From Yanghanlia caeni (GTDB taxonomy: Bacteria > Pseudomonadota > Gammaproteobacteria > Burkholderiales > Burkholderiaceae_B), in NCBI GenBank assembly GCA_030733815.1, contig JAUZQE010000013.1, positions 1-64,000 of the forward strand: a DNA stretch of 64,000 nucleotides, read 5' to 3'. Every line of letters starts with the position of its first letter. The first letter of the stretch is position 1. Below the pieces are notes generated by a model, which was not told the origin of the DNA, made no database searches, and saw only the letters and a program-made list of their open reading frames with translations. Positions 8,303-19,047 of the stretch are shown here, in pieces. Position numbers and translations under genes: made by a program.

Positions 8303-9558
8303 ATGACGACATCCACGTTGGGGCACGCACCCACGCGCAACCTCAAGCGCTCAATCCTGCATGCCGAACGGCGCCGGCGACTGCACGCCTTTGCGCTCAT
8401 CGCGCCGCTCGGCGCATTTCTGCTGGCGATCTTCGTAGTGCCCATCGCCGCGCTGCTGTTCCGGGCGGTCGACAACCCCGAAGTCATCGAGCGGCTGCCA
8501 CGCACGCTCGAGGCGCTGGCCGGCTGGGACGGCACATCGACGCCGCCGGACGCGGCGTACATGGCCCTGATGCATGACCTGCAGGACGCCAAAGACGCCT
8601 CGGCCACGGGCGTTCTGGCACGACGCCTGAACTATGAAATCAGCGGCTACCGGACGCTGCTGCTGAAAACCGTAAGGCGAATGCCGTTCGACGACGCGCG
8701 CACGCTTGACCCCGCCGGCATCCGCGACCGCTTCCTGCAAATCGACAAACGCTGGAGTGAACCGGCGTACTGGCAATCGATCGCACGCAACGATACGCGC
8801 TGGTCGCCCTATTACCTGCTGGCCGCGCTCGACCTCAAGCAGGAACCCGACGGCCGCATCGTTCGCGTTGCGCCCACCACGTCGGCCTTTCTCGACATAT
8901 TCGGACGCACCTTCCTGATCAGCGCAGTGGTCACGCTGGTGGCCCCCTGGCGCTCGGCTTTCCGCTGGCGTACTGGATCAGCCAGCTTTCCACCCGCCGG
9001 GCGAACCTGGTCATGATCTGCGTACTGATTCCGTTCTGGACCTCGGTGCTGGTGCGCATCGCGGCCTGGGTCGTGCTTTTGCAGCGCCAGGGTCTCATAA
9101 ACAGTGCGCTCATGAGCCTGGGCCTCACCGGCGAACCGGTTGAACTGCTTTTCAACCGGCTGGGGGTCTACATTGCCATGACGCACATTCTGTTGCCGTT
9201 CATGGTGCTGCCGATTTACAGCACCATGAAATCAATTCCGCCTACGTATCAGCGCGCAGCCATTTCTCTGGGCAGCCACCCGTTTGCAGCGTTCTGGCGG
9301 GTATACCTGCCTCAAACCTACCCCGGCATCGGCGCCGGCGCCCTGCTCGTGTTCATCATTAGCGTGGGCTACTACATCACCCCTGCACTGCTGGGCGGTG
9401 CAGGCGATCAGATGATCAGCTATTACGTCGCCTATTTCACGAACCAGACCATCAACTGGGGCATGGCCAGTGCGCTGGGCTTCCTGCTGCTGGTCGGAAC
9501 GCTGCTGCTCTATTCACTCTACCGCCGGCTTTCGGGCCGCGAACTCGGATTGGGGTAA
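8303..9558 (+). pseudogene. ABC transporter permease, PotB/PotH-like, interrupted by a frameshift
   Basis: Two overlapping frames together encode one permease. The first (from ATG 8303) has an N-terminal membrane helix (LIAPLGAFLLAIFVVPIAAL), a long periplasmic loop and the start of the membrane domain (FLISAVVTLV), then goes out of frame. The second, which continues to 9558, resumes with LALGFPLAYWISQLSTRRA and includes the EAA loop GSHPFAAFWRVYLPQTYPG. Adding one C to the CCCCC run at 8943-8947 joins them into a protein of about 418 residues, normal for this subfamily. It is either a sequencing/assembly error or a real inactivating or phase-variable slip. A GTG at 8249 is a possible longer start. 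Confidence 0.85.
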
Positions 9559-9561
9559 GCC

Positions 9562-10377
9562 ATGACACCCGCATTCCCACCCTACGCATCGCTGATCGAA
9601 CGCATCTGGCACCACGCGCTCAACGTGCTGTGCGTGCTGGTGCTCGTCTTTCTGCTGCTTCCCATCCTGGTGATCATTCCGCTGTCGTTCAGCAGTGGCA
9701 GCCTGCTGCTCTACCCCATTCCCGAGTTCTCGCTCAAGTGGTACCAGGCGCTGCTGGAATCGGAAGACTGGATGCGTGCCACGCGCAACAGCTTCATCGT
9801 CGCACCGGCGGCCACGCTCATAGCCACCGTGCTGGGCACCATGGCTGCGCTGGGGCTGCACCGCACGCAGTTTCCGGGCAAGGGTGCGCTGATGGCGGTG
9901 CTGATCTCGCCCATGATCGTGCCGCTGGTGGTGGTGGGCGTCGGCATCTATCTGTTCTACGCGCCCTATGGGCTCACCAGCAGCTACACCGGGCTCATAC
10001 TGGCCCACGCGGCGCTGGGTGCGCCCTTCGTCGTGACGACCGTCACCGCAACGCTGCAGGGCTTCGACTACAACCTGGTTCGGGCCTCGAACAGCCTGGG
10101 GGCGAGCCCGCTGTACGGGTTCTTCACGATATCGTTGCCACTGCTGGCACCCGGCGTGATCGCAGGCGCATTGTTCGCGTTTGCCACCTCGTTCGACGAG
10201 GTGGTGGTCACGCTGTTCCTGGCGGGGCCGCAGCAGGTCACGCTGCCGCGCCAGATGTTCACCGGCATACGCGAGAACATCAGCCCCATCATTGCCGCCG
10301 TGGCCACCGTGCTCATCGTGCTCTCGACCGCCCTGCTGCTCACGCTCGAGTGGCTGCGCGGGCGCAGCCGACGCTAG
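9562..10377 (+). CDS. ABC transporter permease, PotC/YdcV-like
   Basis: The 271-residue inner-membrane protein has about six membrane helices (for example LNVLCVLVLVFLLLPILVII and ISPMIVPLVVVGVGIYLFY). The EAA loop that contacts the ATPase is NSLGASPLYGFFTISLPLLA. It starts 3 bp after the first permease gene ends, so the two are translationally linked and should form the channel heterodimer. It is the last gene of the gabT-transporter set; the gene downstream, trpS, is convergent. Confidence 0.92.
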   Translation: MTPAFPPYASLIERIWHHALNVLCVLVLVFLLLPILVIIPLSFSSGSLLLYPIPEFSLKWYQALLESEDWMRATRNSFIVAPAATLIATVLGTMAALGLHRTQFPGKGALMAVLISPMIVPLVVVGVGIYLFYAPYGLTSSYTGLILAHAALGAPFVVTTVTATLQGFDYNLVRASNSLGASPLYGFFTISLPLLAPGVIAGALFAFATSFDEVVVTLFLAGPQQVTLPRQMFTGIRENISPIIAAVATVLIVLSTALLLTLEWLRGRSRR

Positions 10378-10415
10378 GGGCGCAGGGGCTGTGGTTGTTC
10401 AGAGCGCGTGGCCGG

Positions 10416-11759
10416 TCAGCCCTTGTTGAGCGATTCGAGGGCCGCTTCAATGTCTGCAGCCCGTTGCACCGGGTAGCTTGCCAGCACACGACCTTCGAGC
10501 TGCACCTGAACGGCGTTCTCGCGGGTGCAGGCCAATTGGGCCAGCGCCCCCGGCTGCTGCAACGCCTTGATGGCGGCGCCGGCCGCCTTCGGGTCGTCGA
10601 ACGGTTCGGAAAGCAGCAACTGGTCGCCCTCACCGCTCAGCAAGCGAAAACGGAACCGCCCGTCATCATCGCGAAAACTCACGAATCGGGCCGCCCTGCC
10701 CCTGGGTTTGGAAGCCACACCCGAATCGGCACCGGCACCCACGCTGGTCGAACGGCGCAGGCCCACGGCCTCGCGCAGCCGCTCGATGAACGGCACCGAA
10801 AGACGGCGGGCCTTCTCGGCACCCGCCTGAAGGATTTCCTCGATGCGCTGCGGGCGCGCAATGAAATCTTCATAGCGATCGCGCATGGGCCCCAGTTCGG
10901 CATCGATGCGTTCGCACAGCTGTTCCTTGGCCTCGCCCCAGGCCAGGCCTTCTTCCAGCGCCTTGCGAAACGCGGCCGACTGTTCCGGCGTGGCAAACGC
11001 CCGATACAGGGTAAAGAGGTGCGAGTTCTCGGCGTCTTTCGGTTCGCCCGGACCGCGCGAATCGGTAACGATGCGCTTGACAGCCGCACGCATGGCCTTG
11101 CTGCCGCCTTCGAACAACGGAATCGTGTTGTCGTAGCTCTTGGACATCTTGCGCCCGTCGAGCCCCGGCAGCGTGGCGACCTCGTCGTCGATCTGTACTT
11201 CCGGCAGAACGAACAGCTCTTCGCCCCGGCCATACAAATGGTTGAAACGCTGGGCGATGTCGCGCGCCATTTCCAGATGCTGGATCTGGTCGCGGCCGAC
11301 CGGAACCTTCTGCGCGTTGAACATGAGGATGTCGGCGGCCATCAGCACGGGATACGAAAACAGACCCATCGTGACGCCGTCGTCTTCATCGGTATTCTTT
11401 GCGACGTTCTGGTCGACTGCCGCTTTGTAGGCATGGGCGCGGTTCATGAGCCCCTTGGGCGTCACGCAGCTGAGCATCCAGCACAGTTCCGGTATTTCGG
11501 GAATATCGGACTGGCGGTAGAAGGTCACGCGTTCAGGGTCGAGCCCCGCGGCAAGCCAGGTCGCCGCGATCTCGAGACGCGAGCGCGCAATGCGCTGCGG
11601 ATCGTCGCACTTGATCAGGGCGTGGTAATCGGCCAGAAAATAGAACGCATCGACGTCGCTGCGCGTGCTGGCCTGGATGGAAGGCCGGATGGCACCTGCG
11701 TAGTTGCCCAGGTGGGGCGTGCCGGTGGTGGTGATGCCGGTAAGGACTCGCGTGTTCAT
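10416..11759 (-). CDS. trpS: Tryptophan--tRNA ligase with a C-terminal DUF1508-like extension
   Basis: This class-I synthetase charges tRNA-Trp. The HIGH-type motif is GTPHLGNY near the N-terminus and the KMSKS loop is [13 protein letters not shown] 11759 is chosen because the family begins right there ([13 protein letters not shown]). The protein is 447 residues, longer than the usual 330-400. After the helical domain a short linker rich in Ser/Gly/Ala leads to about 85 residues beginning [20 protein letters not shown], with LLLSEPF and a repeated AAxxAIxxL pattern that resembles DUF1508 (YegP-like). zapE lies 41 bp upstream on the same strand. Confidence 0.95.
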   Translation of the reverse strand: MNTRVLTGITTTGTPHLGNYAGAIRPSIQASTRSDVDAFYFLADYHALIKCDDPQRIARSRLEIAATWLAAGLDPERVTFYRQSDIPEIPELCWMLSCVTPKGLMNRAHAYKAAVDQNVAKNTDEDDGVTMGLFSYPVLMAADILMFNAQKVPVGRDQIQHLEMARDIAQRFNHLYGRGEELFVLPEVQIDDEVATLPGLDGRKMSKSYDNTIPLFEGGSKAMRAAVKRIVTDSRGPGEPKDAENSHLFTLYRAFATPEQSAAFRKALEEGLAWGEAKEQLCERIDAELGPMRDRYEDFIARPQRIEEILQAGAEKARRLSVPFIERLREAVGLRRSTSVGAGADSGVASKPRGRAARFVSFRDDDGRFRFRLLSGEGDQLLLSEPFDDPKAAGAAIKALQQPGALAQLACTRENAVQVQLEGRVLASYPVQRAADIEAALESLNKG

Positions 11760-11800
11760 GGTATGTGCTTCTGATAATGTACGCGGGCGCCGCAGCATGG

Positions 11801-12892
11801 CTACAGCGTAACGGCCGCCCTGCGCTCGGATTCGAGGTATTCGCGCGACTGCATCTCGACAATGCGTGACACCGTGCGATGAAACTCGTTTGACATGGGC
11901 CCCTGAGTATAAAGTTCTTCAGGCGGGCACTCGGCGGAGATAATCAGCTTCACCTTGTGATCGTAGAAAACATCGATCAGCCAGGTGAAGCGCCGGGCTT
12001 CGGAAGCCTGCCGCACCGACATGCGCGGCACGTCGGACAGGATCACCGTATGAAAGCGGCTGGCAAGTTCAAGATAGTCGTTCTGCGAGCGCGGCGTGCC
12101 GCACAGCGTATGAAAGTCGAACCATACGATGCTGCCGGCAAGCGCCACCGCTTTGAGTTCACGGTTTTCCACCACCAGCACGGGCTCCATCGGGGCCGTG
12201 TCGGCAAGGCGCTCGAAATTCGCCTGCAATTCTGCGGTGGTTTCAGCCGATAGCGGCGTGAGATACATGCGCACCTGTTCAAGGCTGCGTCGCCTATAAT
12301 CGACACCCGTATCTACATTGAGTATATCCATGCGCGCCTTGATCAGCGCAATGGCCGGCAGGATACGGTCGCGATGCAGACCATCGGGGTAAAGTGCGTC
12401 GGGTTCGTAATTCGACGTCATCACGAACGACGTACCGTGCTCGAACAGGCCGTGCAACAGCTTGTACAGGATCATGGCGTCGGCCACGTCCGATACGTGA
12501 AATTCGTCGAAGCAGATCAGGCGATAGCGACGGGCGATACGACGCGCCACCTCGTCGAGCGGATCTTGCTGCCCCTTTACCTGCTCGAGTTCGGCATGAA
12601 CGCCCCGCATGAACTCGTGAAAGTGCAGGCGTGTCTTGCGCTTGACCGGCACCGTAAGGTAGAAGGCGTCCATGATGAAGCTCTTGCCACGCCCCACACC
12701 GCCCCAAAGGTACACGCCGCGTGGAACCGGCGGGCGCTTGAGCAGCTTCTTGAGGCGCGATGAGCGCGCCTTCTTGAAGTTCAGCCAGTCGTCGTAATAG
12801 ACCTGCAACCGGTCGATGGCCGCTTCCTGGGCCTCATCGGGGCGATAGCCGCGTTGCGCCAGCGCCTTGCGATAGTACTCGCGTACGTTCAT
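11801..12892 (-). CDS. zapE: Cell-division ATPase ZapE (AFG1-like)
   Basis: ZapE is an AFG1-family P-loop ATPase linked to Z-ring function under stress. The protein is 363 residues from the ATG at 12892, where the family N-terminus begins ([20 protein letters not shown]). Walker A is GGVGRGKS in [19 protein letters not shown], and the Walker B region is [18 protein letters not shown]. Other family blocks are [20 protein letters not shown] and the C-terminal [15 protein letters not shown]. In many betaproteobacteria it sits just downstream of the 2-oxoglutarate dehydrogenase genes, as here. Confidence 0.94.
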   Translation of the reverse strand: MNVREYYRKALAQRGYRPDEAQEAAIDRLQVYYDDWLNFKKARSSRLKKLLKRPPVPRGVYLWGGVGRGKSFIMDAFYLTVPVKRKTRLHFHEFMRGVHAELEQVKGQQDPLDEVARRIARRYRLICFDEFHVSDVADAMILYKLLHGLFEHGTSFVMTSNYEPDALYPDGLHRDRILPAIALIKARMDILNVDTGVDYRRRSLEQVRMYLTPLSAETTAELQANFERLADTAPMEPVLVVENRELKAVALAGSIVWFDFHTLCGTPRSQNDYLELASRFHTVILSDVPRMSVRQASEARRFTWLIDVFYDHKVKLIISAECPPEELYTQGPMSNEFHRTVSRIVEMQSREYLESERRAAVTL

Positions 12893-12993
12893 GAAACTCG
12901 TAGAAAAAGAAACCGTGTCCAAGAAAGGACTGAACAGGCCGCCCGAAACCCCCTGGCACGCCCGGCCTGTTCGGTCGTTCCTCGGCAAGAGTC

Positions 12994-13017
12994 GGCCCGG
13001 GGTATGCACCCCGGGCC
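12994..13017. repeat. 9-bp perfect GC hairpin downstream of lpdA
   Basis: GGCCCGGGG at 12994-13002 and CCCCGGGCC at 13009-13017 are separated by TATGCA. The structure lies in the 188-bp gap between lpdA and zapE. No T-run follows on the minus strand, so it is not a clear intrinsic terminator. It could protect the 3' end of the suc-lpd message. Nothing else is evident in this gap. Confidence 0.55.
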
Positions 13018-13080
13018 ACTGGCCGGCTTACCGCGCGCCACCGTAATTGACGTGACGCGTAACGGCATGGCCGTGTCAGA

Positions 13081-14508
13081 TCAGAAGTTCAGCGTACGCT
13101 TGTCGACCGCCAGCGCCGCTTCCTTCACGGCTTCGGAAAGCGTGGGGTGCGCATGGCAGATGCGGGCGATGTCTTCGGCCGCACCGCGGAACTCCATGAT
13201 GGTGACGGCTTCGGCAATGAGTTCGGACGCCATCGGGCCGATGATGTGCACACCCAGTACTTCATCGGTTTTGGCGTCGGCCAGAATCTTCACGAAGCCC
13301 GTGGTGTCACCCAGCGCCCGTGCACGGCCGTTGGCCATGAAGGGGAAGCTGCCGGCCTTGTACTCGACGCCGTCGTTCTTGAGCTGCTGCTCGTTGCGAC
13401 CCACCCACGCGATTTCGGGCGACGTGTAAATGACCGAGGGAATGGTGGCGAAATTGACGTGGCCGTGCTGGCCGCCGATGCGTTCGGCCACTGCAACACC
13501 CTCTTCTTCGGCCTTGTGCGCCAGCATCGGGCCACGCACCACGTCACCCACCGCCCAGACATTGGGCAGATTCGTGCGGCACTCGTCGTCAACGGCAATG
13601 AAGCCGCGCTCGTCGAGCTTGAGCCCGACCGATTCGGCATTGAGCCCCTGCACGTTGGGCACACGCCCGATCGACACGATGAGCTTGTCGACAGCCAGTT
13701 TTTGTTCAGCGCCCGACGAATCAGTGTAGTTGATGGTAACGCCCTTGGCGCCCGCCTTGGTTTCGGTGATTTTGACGCCGGTGTGAATCTTGAGACCCTG
13801 CTTGGTGAAGGCCTTGAGCGCTTCCTTGGCGACCTGCTGGTCGGCCACGGCCAGGAACTCGGGCATTGCTTCGAGCACGGTGACTTCGGCCCCCAAGCGG
13901 CGCCATACGCTGCCCAGTTCCAGCCCAATGACACCGGCACCGATCACGCCCAGTTTCTTGGGCACCGCCGGAATGCGCAGCGCACCGTCGTTCGACAGCA
14001 CGGTGGTCTCGTCGAATTCCAGGCCAGGCAGCTGACGCGGGGTGGAACCCGTTGCAACGATCACGTGCTTGGCAACCAGTTCTTCTTCAGCCTTGCCGGA
14101 CACCTTGATGCTCCAGCCGCCGTCGACCTGACCCGAGAACGAACCCATGCCATGAAAGAACGTGACCTTGTTCTTCTTGAACAGGTAAAGAATGCCGTCG
14201 TTGTTCTGCTTGACGACCGTATCCTTGCGGCCGATGAGGGTCTCAAGCTTGAGATTGACGCCCTTCACCTCGATGCCGTGCTCGGCAAAGTGGTGATTGA
14301 CCTGCTCGTAGTGTTCCGATGACTGCAGCAGTGCCTTCGAGGGGATGCAGCCGACGTTGGTGCAGGTACCGCCGGGGGCAGGCTTGCCGTCGGCCGTGCT
14401 CCAGGCGTCGATGCACGCCACGTTCATGCCCAGTTGTGCCGCCCGAATCGCGGCAATGTAGCCACCCGGGCCGGCGCCGATGACGACGAGATCGAATTGT
14501 TTAGCCAT
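13081..14508 (-). CDS. lpdA: Dihydrolipoyl dehydrogenase (E3 of 2-oxoglutarate dehydrogenase)
   Basis: E3 reoxidises dihydrolipoamide on the E2 core and passes electrons through FAD to NAD+. It is 475 residues. The FAD-binding [20 protein letters not shown] is at the N-terminus. The redox-active disulfide is [13 protein letters not shown], the NAD-binding GxGxxG is [15 protein letters not shown], and the dimer-interface catalytic His lies in [16 protein letters not shown]. Third in the sucA-sucB-lpdA set, it is separated from sucB by a hairpin with a T-run. Confidence 0.97.
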   Translation of the reverse strand: MAKQFDLVVIGAGPGGYIAAIRAAQLGMNVACIDAWSTADGKPAPGGTCTNVGCIPSKALLQSSEHYEQVNHHFAEHGIEVKGVNLKLETLIGRKDTVVKQNNDGILYLFKKNKVTFFHGMGSFSGQVDGGWSIKVSGKAEEELVAKHVIVATGSTPRQLPGLEFDETTVLSNDGALRIPAVPKKLGVIGAGVIGLELGSVWRRLGAEVTVLEAMPEFLAVADQQVAKEALKAFTKQGLKIHTGVKITETKAGAKGVTINYTDSSGAEQKLAVDKLIVSIGRVPNVQGLNAESVGLKLDERGFIAVDDECRTNLPNVWAVGDVVRGPMLAHKAEEEGVAVAERIGGQHGHVNFATIPSVIYTSPEIAWVGRNEQQLKNDGVEYKAGSFPFMANGRARALGDTTGFVKILADAKTDEVLGVHIIGPMASELIAEAVTIMEFRGAAEDIARICHAHPTLSEAVKEAALAVDKRTLNF

Positions 14509-14571
14509 GTTGATACTCTGTTTTTGGAAGGATCGAAAGGAAAGCGGAAGAAAGCTGCTGCCGGGCCCAAG

Positions 14572-14610
14572 AAAAACCCCGGCCCGCCCGGTAGGCGGGC
14601 ACGGCCGGGG
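14572..14610 (-). terminator. Intrinsic-terminator-like hairpin between sucB and lpdA
   Basis: CCCCGGCC (14577-14584) pairs with GGCCGGGG (14603-14610), with an inner GCCCG/CGGGC stem. On the minus strand the stem is followed at once by TTTTTC (AAAAA at 14572-14576 on the plus strand). This is the form of a Rho-independent terminator and would reduce read-through from sucB into lpdA. Confidence 0.7.
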
Positions 14611-14630
14611 CGTTCAGGCCGCGTTCGGCA

Positions 14631-15848
14631 TCAGACGTCGAGCAGCAGACGCTGCGGGTCTTCGAGCGCTTCCTTCATGGCGACCAGCGCCAGCACGGCT
14701 TCACGGCCGTCGATGATGCGGTGGTCGTACGACAGTGCCAGATAGTTCATCGGGCGAATCACGATCTGGCCGTTCTCGACCACAGGGCGATCCTTGGTGG
14801 CGTGAATGCCCAGGATTGCGGACTGCGGCGGGTTGATGATGGGGGTGGACAGCATGGAGCCGAACACGCCGCCGTTCGAGATCGAGAAGGTGCCGCCGGT
14901 GAGTTCTTCGAGCGCCAGCTTGCCGTCGCGCGCACGCGCGCCGAAGTCGGCAATCTGCTTTTCGATATCGGCAATGGACATTTGATCGGCATTGCGCAGA
15001 ATGGGCACCACCAGGCCGCGCGGGCTGCCTACTGCGATGCCGATGTCGAAGTAACCGTGGTAGATGATGTCTTTGCCATCGACCGAGGCGTTGACGATCG
15101 GGTACTTCTTGAGCGCGGCAACCGCAGCCTTCACGAAGAACGACATGAAGCCGAGCTTGACGCCGTGTTCCTTTTCAAAGCTGTCTTTGTACTTCTTGCG
15201 AAGGTCGATGACAGCCTGCATGTTCACCTCGTTGAACGTGGTGAGAATCGCGTTTTCCTGTTGCGACTGCAGCAGACGCTCGGCGACCCGGGCGCGCAGG
15301 CGGCTCATGGGCACGCGCTGTTCGGGGCGGCCGTCGAGCGACAGCGTGGGCGGTGCCACCGGAGCGGTCGGAGCCTTCTTGGCCGATGAGGCCTCGGCAG
15401 CCAGGGCGTCGCCCTTGGTAATGCGGCCACCACGGCCGGTGCCTTCGACGCTGACCGGATCGACGCCCTTTTCGGCCAGAATTTTGCCCGCTGCGGGCGA
15501 GGTGACGGCCGATACGGCGGGAGCAGCCGGGGCCGCTGCAGCGGCCGGAGCCGCCGCTGCCGGGGCTTCTTCGGCAGGTGCCGCGGCCGGAGCTGCCGTA
15601 GGCTTGGCATCGGTATCGATGCGCGCCAGCACTTCGCCCGAGGTTACCGTGGAGCCATCGCCCTTGACGATTTCTTTCAGTACGCCCGATGCCGGCGCCG
15701 GCACTTCCAGCACGACCTTGTCGGTTTCGACTTCGATCAGGATTTCGTCGGCTTCAACCGCTTCGCCGGGCTGCTTCTTCCATTCGAGCAGTGTTGCTTC
15801 CGACACCGACTCGGAAAGCTGGGGTACGAGAACATCAGTAATTGCCAT
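14631..15848 (-). CDS. sucB: Dihydrolipoyllysine succinyltransferase (E2 of 2-oxoglutarate dehydrogenase)
   Basis: E2 forms the core of the 2-oxoglutarate dehydrogenase complex and transfers succinyl groups to CoA. The 405-residue protein shows one lipoyl domain with the lipoyl lysine in [18 protein letters not shown], an Ala/Pro-rich flexible linker of about 40 residues, the peripheral-subunit-binding domain ([20 protein letters not shown]) and the catalytic domain with the active site [15 protein letters not shown]. It lies 34 bp downstream of sucA. Confidence 0.97.
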   Translation of the reverse strand: MAITDVLVPQLSESVSEATLLEWKKQPGEAVEADEILIEVETDKVVLEVPAPASGVLKEIVKGDGSTVTSGEVLARIDTDAKPTAAPAAAPAEEAPAAAAPAAAAAPAAPAVSAVTSPAAGKILAEKGVDPVSVEGTGRGGRITKGDALAAEASSAKKAPTAPVAPPTLSLDGRPEQRVPMSRLRARVAERLLQSQQENAILTTFNEVNMQAVIDLRKKYKDSFEKEHGVKLGFMSFFVKAAVAALKKYPIVNASVDGKDIIYHGYFDIGIAVGSPRGLVVPILRNADQMSIADIEKQIADFGARARDGKLALEELTGGTFSISNGGVFGSMLSTPIINPPQSAILGIHATKDRPVVENGQIVIRPMNYLALSYDHRIIDGREAVLALVAMKEALEDPQRLLLDV

Positions 15849-15882
15849 GTTGGGTATCCGTTTTCTTGATTTGAAAGATTCT

Positions 15883-18753
15883 TTACTTGGTCAGCATGAA
15901 GCCCTTGAACTTGGGTGCCATTGCCGCTTCGAGCAGGGCGCGTTGCTGCTCGTTGTGCTTGGCAAGGTAACCCACGGCCGGTGAAGCAGAAGCAGCGCGA
16001 CCAGCATAGCCGAGCTTCTGACCCTCGGTCATGTTCTCATACAGGTGATGCTGAATGTAGAACCAGGGGCCCTGGTTCTGCGGCTCGTCCTGAGTCCAGA
16101 CCACTTCCTTGGCGTTGGTGTACTTGCTGAATTCGGCGTGGAAGGCCTTGTGTGCGAACGGGTACAGCTGTTCGACACGCAGAATGGCCACGTCGTTGCG
16201 ACCGGCTTCCTTGCGTGCGTTGACCAGGTCGTAGTAGACCTTGCCCGAGCACACGATGACGCGGTTGACCGCTGCCGGATCGATGGACTGATCGGTTTCG
16301 CCGATGACCGGCAGGAACTGGCCGTTGGCAAGATCTTCGAGCGGCGAAGTGGCTTCCTTGTTACGCAGCAGCGACTTGGGCGTGAACAGCACCAGCGGCT
16401 TGCGGAACTGGCGGATCATCTGGCGACGCAGCACGTGGAAGATCTGCGCACCGTTGGTGGGCTGCACGCACTGAATGTTGTTGTCGGCGCACAGCTGCAG
16501 GAAGCGCTCGATGCGTGCCGACGAGTGCTCGGGGCCCTGGCCTTCGTAACCGTGCGGCAGCATCATGACCAGGCCGCAGTGGCGACCCCACTTGGCTTCG
16601 CCCGAGGTGATGAACTGGTCGATAACGACCTGCGCACCGTTGACGAAGTCGCCGAACTGGGCTTCCCAGATGGTGAGCGTGTTGGGCGAGGCGGCCGCAT
16701 AGCCATACTCGAAGCCCAGCACGGCCTCTTCGGAAAGCACCGAGTCGATGACTGTGAACGGAGCCTGGTTTTCGGCCACGTTCTGCAGCGGAATGTAGGT
16801 GCCGTCGTTCCAGCGTTCGCGGTTCTGGTCGTGCAGAACGGCATGGCGGTGCGTAAACGTGCCGCGGCCCGAATCCTGACCCGTGATGCGGATGGGGAAG
16901 CCGTTGGCCACCAGCGTGGCGAACGCCAGGTGTTCACCCATGCCCCAGTCGACACGCGCTTCGCCGCGCGCCATGGCACGGCGGTCGTTCAGCAGCCGGT
17001 TGACCAGCGGATGCACCGTGAAGCCTTCGGGTACGGTGGTAATGCGTTCACCGATGCGCTTGAGGTCGGTCAGCGGTACGCCGGTGTCGGCGTGGTCGGT
17101 CCATTTGGCGTTCAGGAACGGGGTCCAGTCGGTGGCGTACTTGTTCTTGTAGTCGGTAAGAACGGGTTCGATGGTGCGCTGACCGTCGTCGAGCAGCTGA
17201 CGGTAGGCCTTGACCATCCGATCGGGTTCGTCTTCCGAGAGCACGCCCTGCGCCACCAGCTTGTCGGCGTACAGCTTGCGCGTACCCGGATGCTTGCCGA
17301 TGGTCTTGTACATGAGCGGCTGGGTGAGCGACGGGGTGTCTTGTTCGTTGTGGCCCAGCTTGCGGAAGCACACGATGTCGATCACCACGTCGTGGCGGAA
17401 CTTCATGCGGTATTCGAGCGCGAGCTGGGTGACAAACACCACGGCCTCGGGATCGTCGCCATTCACGTGGAAGACCGGCGCCTCGATCATCTTGACGACG
17501 TCGGTACAGTACAGCGTGGAACGCGTGTCGCGCGGGTCGGACGTGGTGAAGCCGATCTGGTTGTTGATGACGATGTGCAGCGTGCCGCCCGTACCGTAAC
17601 CACGGGTCTGGGCCAGGTTGAGCGTTTCCATGACCACGCCCTGGCCGGCAAATGCGGCGTCGCCGTGCACGAGCACCGGCAGCACCTGCGTGCCCAGTTC
17701 ATCGCCGCGACGGTCCTGGCGGGCACGAACACTGCCCTCGACCACGGGGTTGACGATTTCCAGGTGCGAGGGGTTGAACGCCAGCGACAGGTGGACGGGG
17801 CCGCCGCGCGTGGAGATATCGCTGGAGAAGCCGTTGTGGTACTTGACGTCGCCGTCGGTGAGGTTGTCGGCGTGCTTGCCTTCGAATTCGGCAAAGAGAT
17901 CGCCCGGCATCTTGCCCATGATGTTCACGAGCATGTTCAGGCGGCCGCGGTGGGCCATGCCGACCACGATTTCCTGAACGCCGTTTTCGCCGCCATGGTT
18001 CACGACTTCATCCATGCAGGCGATGAAGCTTTCACCGCCTTCCAGCGAGAAGCGCTTCTGACCGACATACTTGGTGTGCAGGTAGCGCTCGAGGCCTTCG
18101 GCTTCGGTGAGCTGCTGCAGAATGTTGCGTTTGCGATCGGCATCGAACGACGGCGTGCCGAATGTGGATTCGAGACGTTCCTGGATCCAGCGCTTGGCGG
18201 TGGGATCGGAAATGTGCATGAACTCCGCACCGATGCTGCGGCAGTACGTGTCGCGCAGCGCCTTGAGCAGATCACGCAAGGTCATGGTGTCGGCCTTGGT
18301 GAAATACGTGTTGGTGGCGGCGTAAACGCGATCGAGGTCGGCTTCGGTCAGGCCATAGAAAGCCGGATCGAGCTCGGGAATCGTGGGGCGCTCGTGACGC
18401 TTGAGCGGATCGAGGTCGGCGAAGCGCACGCCCAGCGAACGATAGGCAGCGATGAGCGACTGCACCGAGATCTGCTTGCTGGCAACGGAAAGATCGGGTT
18501 CCGGCACATGCGAGGCAAACGCGTTGGCCTTGGCACGCTGCGCGAACGATTCGATGATGGGCGCGTGGGCCTGATCACGGGTTTGTTCGGAGCCGCCCGG
18601 TGCAGGCAAATTCTGGAGCTGGTCGAAATAATTGCGCCATTGTTCAGGAACCGAGCCCGGATTATCGAGATAGGACTCGTACAATTCCTCGACGTAAGGC
18701 GCATTGCTTCCAAACAGATAGGAAGTGGACAAAAGCTCTTTTTCAGATGACAT
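15883..18753 (-). CDS. sucA: 2-oxoglutarate dehydrogenase E1 component
   Basis: The thiamine-diphosphate enzyme decarboxylates 2-oxoglutarate and succinylates the E2 lipoyl group. At 956 residues it is full length. Family blocks include the N-terminal [37 protein letters not shown], the ThDP-binding [12 protein letters not shown], and the C-terminal [20 protein letters not shown] and [13 protein letters not shown]. The ATG at 18753 is preceded by AGGTGA. It is the first gene of the suc operon, and its leader can form alternative stems. Confidence 0.97.
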   Translation of the reverse strand: MSSEKELLSTSYLFGSNAPYVEELYESYLDNPGSVPEQWRNYFDQLQNLPAPGGSEQTRDQAHAPIIESFAQRAKANAFASHVPEPDLSVASKQISVQSLIAAYRSLGVRFADLDPLKRHERPTIPELDPAFYGLTEADLDRVYAATNTYFTKADTMTLRDLLKALRDTYCRSIGAEFMHISDPTAKRWIQERLESTFGTPSFDADRKRNILQQLTEAEGLERYLHTKYVGQKRFSLEGGESFIACMDEVVNHGGENGVQEIVVGMAHRGRLNMLVNIMGKMPGDLFAEFEGKHADNLTDGDVKYHNGFSSDISTRGGPVHLSLAFNPSHLEIVNPVVEGSVRARQDRRGDELGTQVLPVLVHGDAAFAGQGVVMETLNLAQTRGYGTGGTLHIVINNQIGFTTSDPRDTRSTLYCTDVVKMIEAPVFHVNGDDPEAVVFVTQLALEYRMKFRHDVVIDIVCFRKLGHNEQDTPSLTQPLMYKTIGKHPGTRKLYADKLVAQGVLSEDEPDRMVKAYRQLLDDGQRTIEPVLTDYKNKYATDWTPFLNAKWTDHADTGVPLTDLKRIGERITTVPEGFTVHPLVNRLLNDRRAMARGEARVDWGMGEHLAFATLVANGFPIRITGQDSGRGTFTHRHAVLHDQNRERWNDGTYIPLQNVAENQAPFTVIDSVLSEEAVLGFEYGYAAASPNTLTIWEAQFGDFVNGAQVVIDQFITSGEAKWGRHCGLVMMLPHGYEGQGPEHSSARIERFLQLCADNNIQCVQPTNGAQIFHVLRRQMIRQFRKPLVLFTPKSLLRNKEATSPLEDLANGQFLPVIGETDQSIDPAAVNRVIVCSGKVYYDLVNARKEAGRNDVAILRVEQLYPFAHKAFHAEFSKYTNAKEVVWTQDEPQNQGPWFYIQHHLYENMTEGQKLGYAGRAASASPAVGYLAKHNEQQRALLEAAMAPKFKGFMLTK

Positions 18754-18837
18754 ATATTCGCTTCACCTATCCGAGCGTTTCGCTCGTTTATGTGCAGGAC
18801 AACCTTCCGCGACACGGCCAAACCGATTAGCGGATAG
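18754..18837 (-). promoter_or_regulatory. Structured sucA leader, candidate sucA RNA element
   Basis: In the minus-strand leader, CTATCCG (18837-18831) can pair with CGGATAG (18773-18767), which abuts the AGGTGA ribosome-binding site. A competing local hairpin, CGAGCG-AAA-CGCTCG (18786-18772), shares two bases with that stem. A conserved sucA leader RNA that involves the ribosome-binding site is known upstream of sucA in Burkholderiales. Location and mutually exclusive pairing fit that element, but no covariance model was run. Confidence 0.5.
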
Positions 18838-18858
18838 CGGGAGGACAGAAGGCAACGG

Positions 18859-18886
18859 CTATACGGCGCCGTTACCTGCCGTATAG
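18859..18886. promoter_or_regulatory. 9-bp inverted repeat between divergent sucA and maeB
   Basis: CTATACGGC at 18859-18867 and GCCGTATAG at 18878-18886 are perfect inverted repeats with a 10-nt spacer. They lie in the 344-bp gap between the divergent sucA and maeB genes. Each arm contains a TATAG(T/C) that could act as a -10 element on its strand, so this may be a regulator site or paired promoter elements. The rest of the gap, apart from the sucA leader and the maeB leader hairpin, shows nothing I can name. Confidence 0.4.
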
Positions 18887-19047
18887 TGCAACTAGTATAA
18901 CCCCCGAGGTCGGTCAATCGGTGACCACACCCCCCGAAGGGTCGCCAGCATCGTCGGAACCGTTGGTAGAAGCAAACACTATGCCGGAATTGCTGCAATG
19001 CCGCATTTTTCCGAGGTGATATTCTTGCTTCAGACCTTTGTTTTTTT

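Noticed and set aside
9630-11774. Long plus-strand open frame spanning the second permease and trpS (714 codons)
   Set aside because: It crosses two real genes in other frames and strands and has no coherent domain.
12994-13017. GC hairpin after lpdA as a Rho-independent terminator
   Set aside because: The stem is strong but no T-run follows on either strand, so only a hairpin is annotated.
16045-18750. Very long open frame antisense to sucA (901 codons)
   Set aside because: It mirrors sucA codon positions, lacks recognisable domains, and the sucA frame has all expected motifs. High GC at third positions commonly opens antisense frames.
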